DNA from: Pseudophaeomoniella oleicola
Lineage: Eukaryota > Ascomycota > Eurotiomycetes > Phaeomoniellales > Phaeomoniellaceae
Reading direction: 5' to 3'
Assembly (NCBI GenBank): GCA_003868215.1
Contig: QWDQ01000020.1
Span: 1 to 64,000 of the forward strand
DNA: 64,000 bases
Shown: piece by piece, positions 56,774-64,000 of the stretch
Layout of the letters: every line of letters begins with the position of its first letter
Numbering within the stretch: position 1 is the stretch's first letter
Translations under genes and position numbers: made by a program
The notes under the pieces: model-generated
Databases searched by the model: none
The model's input: only the letters and a program-made list of their open reading frames with translations
What the model was told of the DNA's origin: nothing

Positions 56774-58065
56774 ATGATGCAGCAGGCTTTTGGTAAGTCC
56801 TCGAACCCTTCAAGTCCAGTCGCGTTCTACATAGTATACCTTATGCTGCGCTGCATGATCATGACTTTACTTTCGTCGCTAATAAGAGGGACCGCAGTGC
56901 CGAAGAACCGCAGGGTGAGCCTGAGTATGCGCCTCCTAACGTGCATTATGCTGATTCAGTTGTAGCCGAAGTTCGAACTCACATTGAGGGTATGCTCACA
57001 GTTGGGCTCCGTGTCTTGTTAGACGACTGACCTCGTCATTGACAGATCATTGACTTGAACAATGTACCACTAGTCTCGGGTACATCATGTGTCAAGTGGT
57101 ATCTCCCATCCTCAGCTTCTGCCGAACATCGAGGCAAGACAGACAATGCGATAATCAAAGATCATAAAGCGACGTGGGACTACGAGAAGACTCTACCAGT
57201 CCGGCTCATCATTGATCGGAACGGGAACCTACAGGATAGAGAGATACATTTCGAGATCACGCAAGAGTACTCGGACCATGGACGAGGCATAACACTAGGC
57301 ATTGTGAAACTCAACCTTGCCGAGTATGCCAACAAGGATCACGACGAGGATGGAGTTGGAATCACCAGGCGGTATCTAATGCAACAGAGTAAGATCAACA
57401 GTACTTTGAAAGTTGGACTAGCGATGAAACAAGTAGAGGGTGATCGCAATTTTGTTGCGTATGTGGCACGTTCTGGATCCTAGTAGTTGCTGACGTTTTG
57501 CAGACCACCTTTAAGGGCAGCTATAGTTTTCAATGGTATCGCCGGCGTCATGGCAAACGAGCCGGGCGAAGTCGATGAAAGTGGCAACATGCCATCGATC
57601 GCTAGCAAAGCCAGAGAGATGAGCGACCTTCAAGATATGTATCGTCGTACGTTGGCAGCTTCGTGGGCATGCAGGTCAGGGGAACTTGCACCGCACAAGC
57701 TCATTGAAGACCTCTTTGCAGGCGGCGATGGTGGTATAATGGGACCTCCGGCTCCGCCACAACCCAAGCAAGCCGACGATGAGAGCGACGGTGAATCTAG
57801 AAGGACCATAAGAAACCTCCATCCCGAATCGGCAAAGCAGCAGAGCCAGCCACCGATCAGACATGGCCGGAAAGAGGACAAAACCAACGCAATGGATACA
57901 TCACCGACTTCGAGTTTGAACAGCGTCAGTGGAAGAGGCAGTATTGAGCAGCAAATGAGTCTGAGTAACAAAGGAAAGAATAGACTATCACGAGATGGAA
58001 AGGAGCTCACCGAGTTTGAGGTCAGGGACGATCTACGAAGCTGGTCTATCGAGGCACGTGGTTAA
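56774..58065 (+). CDS. NT-C2 (EEIG1/EHBP1 N-terminal) domain protein
   Basis: Five exons (56774-56792, 56889-56914, 56966-56989, 57046-57458, 57504-58065) encode 347 residues. The first three exons have only 19, 26 and 24 bases, yet joined in phase they yield VPKNRRPKFELTLRIIDLNNVPL, the first strands of the NT-C2 domain. The domain runs to about 175 (SCVKWYLPSS, then HKATWDYEKTLPVRLIIDR). NT-C2 domains bind membranes or act as adaptors in trafficking and actin work in animals; fungal members are little studied. The remainder is low-complexity, rich in Ser, Pro and charged residues. The micro-exon structure makes automated prediction likely to miss the start. Confidence 0.86.
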
Positions 58066-59162
58066 CCCTATCCTTCGAGCGACATTCAACATTGATGCCG
58101 CATCTTGCATACCTCCTGACTGCGCTCAATTTATCTGGCCCGCTGGCCAGTCTTGGGTCTTTGCGGAGGGCCACACTACCATTATGCATGGACAATATCA
58201 GAAACAAGAAGGCGGCCGCCTAACATAAAAATTATTACACGGCATTCTACGAAACCATCTGTCCTTAGTGCATCAAACGCAAGATCACGGGTTGCTGATA
58301 AAGCTACCCTCATCCCGTTTGATGATGGCCAGATAGGTGCTTGTTTGTGGCGATGTGTGGTATGGCAACATCGGCGAAATCGTGGACTCAGAAGGCCCAG
58401 TGGCCATGGATTAGTAGTCCGTTGAGTCCGAATATCAGTCTCACGGCCACAAAGAGATCTCGGACTCGTTAGATGGTGAAGGGCAAAACTCATCACACGC
58501 TCAAACTGAAGTGGATTCAATGAATCGGATGTCACCAAATATCGAGCAACTGAGTTAGAATGACAACGGGACGACCGATGATAGTAAGATAGGAGGTGAT
58601 GGGAAGTTACCTGGTAGTTCAACCACTATCAGAAGTTGGACAGATAGCAAGGACTACCGAACGGGTTCATACCTGTGAGCGGCAGTGAATATATGTCTGA
58701 AAAAAATGGAGATTCATACATGGCGTAGAGGCAATGCTGAGATAGTTATCTGTTGCCGGTCTCTCTTATTGTTCAAATGCCTAGCAACTGGATCGTTTAG
58801 TCAGCGGCAGCAAGACCTCCGTTTTCTGCTGCATTCAATCCCAACTGGTGGACGTCACCTTGGCGTTTTTCCCCAATCTGTATGTTCGCATACTCAATAA
58901 AGTGAGCTCCGCGGAACACGAAGTAGTGCATTGAATAGAGCTGAGCTCCCTCGACAATCTGGAGTATGTTACAATCACGATCTCAGTGCGCCTATCGAAT
59001 AATCATGGGACGTTGACAGATTTTGTATGTTGATCGTTCTGACTTTTACGTTGCGGTCGGCCATGCGACAAATAGCGGCGAACACACCATCAATCTTGAT
59101 CTACGAATATACGATTCGGTAGGACAACTTGGTAGAGCTGGATCTGCGCGACCCGAAGCGCA
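58066..59162. other. Intergenic region before PFS2
   Basis: About 1.1 kb with no credible gene. A 146-codon minus-strand frame (58182-58622) has no family features and overlaps likely 3' and promoter sequence. The PFS2 promoter should lie in the last few hundred bases. Confidence 0.5.
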
Positions 59163-61028
59163 ATGGCAAGCTTTTACGACGATGGCCAGGATGGCTTGGG
59201 AGGAGGGCGCGGTGCAGGTGCAGCCAAAAGAAGACCGCGACAAGTGACAGATTACGGTTCATCCATTGTGCAATGGATGCGCGTGCGAAAGCCGCTCTGG
59301 AAAGGATCCTCCACCTTTGAATGGGAACGACCTTCTCAGAGCTATATCATCGATATGCTCCCTCCTGCGGCGAAGCTGGATAGCCCTGCGGATGCGATTC
59401 CAACGCGACATTTGCACACATCTTTGGGAAAGTCCAAAAAGCCGATCACAGTGGTGAGGTGGATGCCTGAAGGGAGGAGGTTGTTGACAGGAGTACACAA
59501 TGGAGAATTCATGTTGTGGAATGGAATGGCCTTCAATTTCGAAACAGTCATGGCAGCATCTGGCTATTCTTCGATCAGGGCCGCCGAGTGGTCGTATTCC
59601 AAGGAGTGGCTACTTTCGGCAGATGACGAGGGTATGGTGAGATACTGGCAAGCCAATCTCAATAACGTCAAAAGAGTGGAAGCACATAAGATGCCAGTCC
59701 GCGATCTTGCTTTTGCTCCTTCAGATCGGAAGTTTGTGACTGCATCAGACGACGCGACACTCAAAATCTTCGACTTCGACACCACGGAATGCGAACAGAC
59801 GCTCTCAGGGCATAACTGGGATGCTAAATCAGTCGACTGGCACCCTCACAAGGGCCTGATCGTGTCTGGATCTAAGGACCACTCTGTCAAGCTTTGGGAT
59901 CCACGTGTGGGCAGAAATTTGACTACACTACACGGTCATAAGAACGCCTTGACAGCAACTGCTTTTTCCCGACTACGTGATCAGCTCCTTGCAACAGCGG
60001 CTCGAGATAATCTTGCTCGAATTTTCGATCTTCGGATGATGCGTGACGTCTGCATTCTTCGAGGACACGAGAAAGGCGTTACGGCTTTGTCTTGGCATCC
60101 TGTTCACAGCTCATTGATAGCTACCGGTGGTGACGATGGAGCCATACACAGTTATCTACTTGATGAACCAAATCCACCCGTTGGTGTTGCAGTCTCTGAA
60201 CTATCGCCCTACAGTGTCTCCGATCCGTCTACTGTCCCAGCACAGAGTATCTATCCGGCCCATCGTATCACATATGCTCATGAGTCAAGTATCTGGTCAC
60301 TTGACTGGCATCCCCTTGGTCACATCCTTGCCTCCGGCTCAAACGACCATTTCACCCGGTTTTGGTCCCGGGCAAGACCTGGAGAGACCAATTCCTTCAA
60401 GGATCAGTTCCATCTTGGAGAAGAAGGTGCTGAGGCGCAAGGTACATGGGACAGACGACATAGTCGCAAGGCAATGCGTGAGCAGGAGGAACAAGAAGAA
60501 CAGGATGAAGCAGAGGGTCTAGACGACCAGGCTGTCTCTCAAAGGCTACCACCAGGTATTCCAGGGCTGCCTGTGGCTGGTGCCGGTGCTCCCCCTTCTC
60601 TCATACCCGGGATGGGCACAATAGCGCCACCTCCACTCCCCCAGATGAATGGCTTTGGTTCAGAAAATGGGCCTCTACCCATAGATCCTAGCCGGCTAGC
60701 TGGCATCCTTGCATCCGCCAACCAAAACCAACAGCAGGCACAACCCAATTTCCTACCGACACCTCTCCCCACAAGTTTACCCTCAAATATGGACTGGTCC
60801 AAGTTACAACTTCCGCCTGGCATGCAGCTACCTACAGGATTTCCACCCCCACCCCTTACAATGCAAGGTCCTCCTCCAGGCACTCTCGCTGGATTGCCTG
60901 GGTTAAATGGTACGCCTCCACCGATGCAAAACATAGATACGGGAATGAGGAAGAGAGGGCCCCTCCCATCACAGCAAGAGAGCCTTGCTGCCGAGCAACG
61001 CAGAGGAAACTACCGACACGCAAGATAG
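59163..61028 (+). CDS. pfs2: Polyadenylation factor subunit 2 (PFS2, WDR33 homologue)
   Basis: One exon, 621 residues. The N-terminus ([20 protein letters not shown]) and following [11 protein letters not shown]-like segment are the Pfs2/WDR33 lead. Seven WD40 blades run from about 95 to 420, with repeated GH...WD-type pairs ([48 protein letters not shown]). The C-terminal 160 residues are acidic then Pro/Gly/Met-rich. Pfs2 is part of the cleavage and polyadenylation factor in the nucleus and, as WDR33 in animals, reads the AAUAAA signal. Intronless here. Confidence 0.92.
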   Translation: MASFYDDGQDGLGGGRGAGAAKRRPRQVTDYGSSIVQWMRVRKPLWKGSSTFEWERPSQSYIIDMLPPAAKLDSPADAIPTRHLHTSLGKSKKPITVVRWMPEGRRLLTGVHNGEFMLWNGMAFNFETVMAASGYSSIRAAEWSYSKEWLLSADDEGMVRYWQANLNNVKRVEAHKMPVRDLAFAPSDRKFVTASDDATLKIFDFDTTECEQTLSGHNWDAKSVDWHPHKGLIVSGSKDHSVKLWDPRVGRNLTTLHGHKNALTATAFSRLRDQLLATAARDNLARIFDLRMMRDVCILRGHEKGVTALSWHPVHSSLIATGGDDGAIHSYLLDEPNPPVGVAVSELSPYSVSDPSTVPAQSIYPAHRITYAHESSIWSLDWHPLGHILASGSNDHFTRFWSRARPGETNSFKDQFHLGEEGAEAQGTWDRRHSRKAMREQEEQEEQDEAEGLDDQAVSQRLPPGIPGLPVAGAGAPPSLIPGMGTIAPPPLPQMNGFGSENGPLPIDPSRLAGILASANQNQQQAQPNFLPTPLPTSLPSNMDWSKLQLPPGMQLPTGFPPPPLTMQGPPPGTLAGLPGLNGTPPPMQNIDTGMRKRGPLPSQQESLAAEQRRGNYRHAR

Positions 61029-61755
61029 TTAGACAACGCCTCGCTTCCAGATATTCTGGGAGCGTCTGTATCGAATGAAAGGGCAACCCTTGTAGACGAG
61101 CTGGCCTGAGCGGAACAATCATCCACCTCAACTTCAATACCACGAATTTCACGACTCGGGTACCCGCCTTCTCGAGGAGTCGCTACAGCTATACACGTAA
61201 TTTCCTTTCGTGGAAACAAAGTCTATAGGAGCGGGACAGCCGAAAGATGAATGAGCCACTGGTAATTATTACTCCCGAATGAAAAAAGAAGAGGAAGATT
61301 ATCCAAAAGATAAGATGCTCATTTTCGCTTCCTCGTCGCCTTTGGGGAATACAACGATCCGTCACTAGAACGCACGCGCATCTATCGAAGACACGCCATC
61401 GAGTCTCCCATGGAGATTTATCTATGGACCTATCAAAGGACCTTGCTGTATAACGATCCTTCGATACCCGTCTTTCTTCTACTTCTTCATTCTCCCTGAG
61501 CCTCCCTAGCTGCAGTGGATGACGGGCCGATATCATATGGTATCAACGATCTAAATATTTATCTTAGCTATGTAGCTAAGTGATAGCATGGATTAGACCA
61601 ATAACAATACAACAATAACAAGGTTTTGAAAAGCATCGGGTGTTTTATTTACTCATGTAGGTTGATAGCTTAAAACTACCTAGCTAGAGGGAGAACTGAA
61701 CAAAAACAAGAATCTTCATGCGTTGAATACCAAGTTCGTTCGTTCGTTCGCTTCT
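61029..61755. other. Convergent intergenic region PFS2 / SWD3
   Basis: About 730 bp between two converging WD40 genes. AT-rich strings around 61540-61720 and a short GTTC tandem (about 61736-61751) just before the SWD3 stop. No gene or RNA is called. Confidence 0.5.
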
Positions 61756-63503
61756 TCATAATGCTTCTTCGACCAGTTGCATGACTTCATCATCCGCATT
61801 CTCGTTCTCATCATCGGCCATTGGGTGATCCTTCACCTCCTCATGGGTATCCGGTAGATCCTTTTCCACGTCATCGCCAGTTTGTGACAGTTGTCCGTTT
61901 GAAGTTGAATTTTGGGGGATTCGTTCTTTGGTGGTGGTGCTACTGTGGTCTGAGTCATCGGCGTCGCTGTCATCGTCTTCATCTTCTTCGTCGCTGCTCT
62001 CGTTGACGGCTGTGCCATTGACTAGACCGTTCAAGGTCGCGCCGGGTTCGTTGTCATTGATAGGTCCGTCGACGTTGATGGGTGTCCTTGTGCCTTTGGC
62101 GACTATGCCTTTCCAGAGTCTGATTTTGTGGTCCATGCCGGCGCTTACCATCAGTATATCTCCATCGGTAGATGTCCTCGTTATGTCCACGCCGAAGATG
62201 GTATCGGTATGTGCGCCTGGGCCGGATGTCCATAGTGCGTTTTTGGATTCGACGTCCCATACCCAGATCGAACCGTCTTCGCTGCCGCTGACGAGGAATG
62301 CTTCGTCAGTGCCTTTCTCGTAGGCGGAAACTGCTCCCGTCAAAGAGTACAACTTATTTTGGTGACCTTGATATGTCTTGACGCATTTGCCCTGCGTGTA
62401 ATCCCAAAGTCGTATTCGTTGGTCCAACGTCCATGCGACGACGTATAAACTGTTTGGTGAAAAACGGACGCTGGTAACTCCCTTTCTATCCTCGTGGACT
62501 AGCGTTCGTAGACATTGACCAGTTATCGTGTCCCATATTCGGATCAGGCCATCAGTAGAGCAACTGGCGAGAAGTGTGCCATCTCTGTTGAAGTCGACAC
62601 CGCTGACAGGGTCCGAATGCGCCGGAAGCGTCTTCATGATGCGCGCGGACCTTACGTCCCATAAGAATACGGCTTCGTCATATGAACCAGATACCAGCAT
62701 ATTGCCCTTTGGTGAGAAGGCGATTGAATAAATATAGTTATGATGACCAGCGAGAGGGATTGGATAAGGCGTTCCTGAAGGCACTGCCCAGAGCCGAATG
62801 ATCTTGTCGTCGGATCCACTGGCTAGCATGCGACCATCGGCAGAGAAGGCGAGGGTCGATATGCCTGCAAGATGGCCATAGAGGGTTGAGAGTAGCTTGG
62901 GGGCAGCATCGGCTGTAGGAGTTGACCAGATCTTCACCGTACCATCAGCACCTAAGCACAATGTCAGTTTGTTGATCTCATGAGGTTATGAGATGTCTCA
63001 CATCCGCTGGCTATCATGCTGCCATCAGGAGAGAACTTGACGCAAGATATTGCCCGCGTATGCCCCTCCAATGGCTCCCCGAGCGGGTCGAAATCCAAGA
63101 TATAGCTTCCCTTGGAGGTCACGGACCGTGAGCGCGTTGTTGATCGAGAGTAGTCTCTTCGTCTTTCGTAGCGATCATCTCCTGTTGAGTAGGAACGGTC
63201 AGAGTAGGCTCTGCTTCTCGTTCGGCTGCCGGTAGAAGAGTCCCTGTCGCGTGAACGCCAGCGCCTTCGCCCATTTCGCGAATCTGTCGAAGACCTCCTG
63301 CTTTCTGCTCCACTGGAATCAGAGGAGTGCGTCCGTCCGTTAACGCGACCATCTCGATATCCATCTATGGTATTCCTAGTAGGTGACCCCGTACGTCTTG
63401 CGTCCTCATTTTCTGTACGCAAGGCGCGTCGTGCGGACGAAGAATCTGAGTCTTCGCTCGATCTACGCCGCTTTGGTGATGGAGAATCAATATCCATAGA
63501 CAT
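61756..63503 (-). CDS. swd3: COMPASS complex WD40 subunit SWD3 (WDR5 homologue)
   Basis: Two exons (63002-63503 and 61756-62951; 51 bp intron) encode 565 residues. The N-terminal 140 residues are a Ser/Arg-rich disordered extension. Seven WD40 repeats follow (about 150-480): EGHTRAISCVKFSPDG, SGSDDKIIRLW, SGSYDEAVFLWDVR and CSTDGLIRIWDTITGQCLRTL, then the WDR5 hallmark SVRFSPNSLYVVAWTLD and KCVKTYQGHQN. The acidic C-tail (EDEDDDSDADDSD) is a fungal addition. Swd3/WDR5 scaffolds the Set1/COMPASS histone H3K4 methyltransferase. It starts 280 bp from the next divergent gene. Confidence 0.91.
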
Positions 63504-63783
63504 ATTGACCTCAGGAATACATGAATACTAGGGTGAACAGAATATATGGCGCTATTACGTTCTGGTGTATGATATAACTTCATCGCCCTTCCGTCCTACC
63601 AATGTCCCAATTCTCGGAGGTCGTGCGGCCACGCACCTGGAGCCGAAAGTTACTAATGACACGCACATTTGATCTTTCGTGGTGAATGGCATCATCGCTA
63701 CAATTTGTAAATCTGCACAAGGCAATGTGATATATACGACGCTGAGGGCTTATCACTGATAAGTGTCTGTTCTTTGGCACAGG

Positions 63784-64000
63784 ATGGTCTACTCGTCCGA
63801 TTCTGATTCCGACTCGGATATAGATGCTCAGGACAATGCTTCGGGCATCGACTTGGAAACCATTGTCCCCATCAAGAGGTCAGACCCGATTTTGACTCAT
63901 CGAGTCAAAGCACCAGGCTCGGTCCTTTCATTAGCGACTGATGATGGGGTTCTATTTGCTGGCTTACAGGGTGGCGATATAGCCGCTTGGAAGCTCGATA
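63784..64000 (+). CDS. dug2: 5' end of a DUG2-like WD40 protein (partial)
   Basis: The frame opens at ATG 63784 and runs off the window after 72 codons. An acidic Ser/Asp start (SSDSDSDSDIDAQDNAS) leads to a first WD40-like blade: HRVKAPGSVLSLATDDG, LFAGLQGGDIAAWKLD. The form of this blade resembles the N-terminus of Dug2, a glutathione-degrading complex subunit that has WD40 repeats before an M20 peptidase domain. The rest of the gene is outside the window, so other WD40 proteins cannot be excluded. It is divergent from swd3 with a 280 bp shared promoter. Confidence 0.5.
   Translation, partial: MVYSSDSDSDSDIDAQDNASGIDLETIVPIKRSDPILTHRVKAPGSVLSLATDDGVLFAGLQGGDIAAWKLD

Noticed and set aside
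58182-58622. 146-codon minus-strand frame
   Set aside because: Composition rich in His, Ser and Arg without any recognisable block; no splice partners.
1-64000. CRISPR arrays, rRNA genes, intact transposons
   Set aside because: No regularly spaced repeats, rRNA-like blocks, transposase or reverse transcriptase frames were seen.

Overview
The window starts at a chromosome end. Twelve tandem AACCCT units (TTAGGG on the other strand) fill positions 1-72. Behind them lie a gene-free subtelomere and an AT-rich block, then about 24 protein-coding genes, most with short (about 45-100 bp) GT-AG introns. HET, LaeA-like, NmrA-like, CorA-like, Zn2Cys6 and DUF3074 families together with these introns point to a filamentous ascomycete (Pezizomycotina). 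I cannot name the genus from sequence alone. All multi-exon models below were built by hand from splice motifs, frame continuity and protein family shape.

Layout. (a) 1-1.92 kb: telomere, subtelomeric sequence and an AT-rich, probably RIP-degraded block. (b) 1.9-17.5 kb: accessory genes, namely a LaeA-like methyltransferase, an NmrA-like protein, a HET-domain protein, a very long CorA-like cation transporter, a two-HKD phospholipase D-type protein and an SLC35F6-like transporter. (c) 17.8-37.5 kb: eight adjacent genes whose families match, one for one, eight genes of the Aspergillus nidulans nicotinate-utilisation (hxn) system: hxnX, hxnM, hxnW, hxnV, hxnN, hxnS, hxnT and the C2H2 regulator hxnR. 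(d) 38.4-40.0 kb: a Zn2Cys6 regulator with a short upstream ORF. (e) 41.4-64 kb: conserved core genes (proteasome RPN5, mitochondrial SLS1, SF3b subunit 5, an NT-C2 protein, polyadenylation factor PFS2, COMPASS SWD3, the 5' end of a DUG2-like gene). Two less known genes and a 4.7 kb gene-free stretch rich in a TACTACGTAGTA palindrome lie among them.

How the cluster should work (established for A. nidulans as I recall it, inferred here). HxnS, a molybdenum hydroxylase, turns nicotinate into 6-hydroxynicotinate. HxnX makes 2,5-dihydroxypyridine and HxnV adds another hydroxyl to give trihydroxypyridine. HxnT (old yellow enzyme) and HxnW (SDR) reduce the ring to a cyclic imide. HxnM opens the imide and the amidase HxnN releases ammonium, leaving a hydroxyglutarate-type acid. 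HxnR activates the set. Several genes share divergent promoters (M/W, V/N, S/T) that contain HGATAR elements, as expected for AreA nitrogen control. The hxnP, hxnZ (transporters) and hxnY (dioxygenase) families are not seen in this window.
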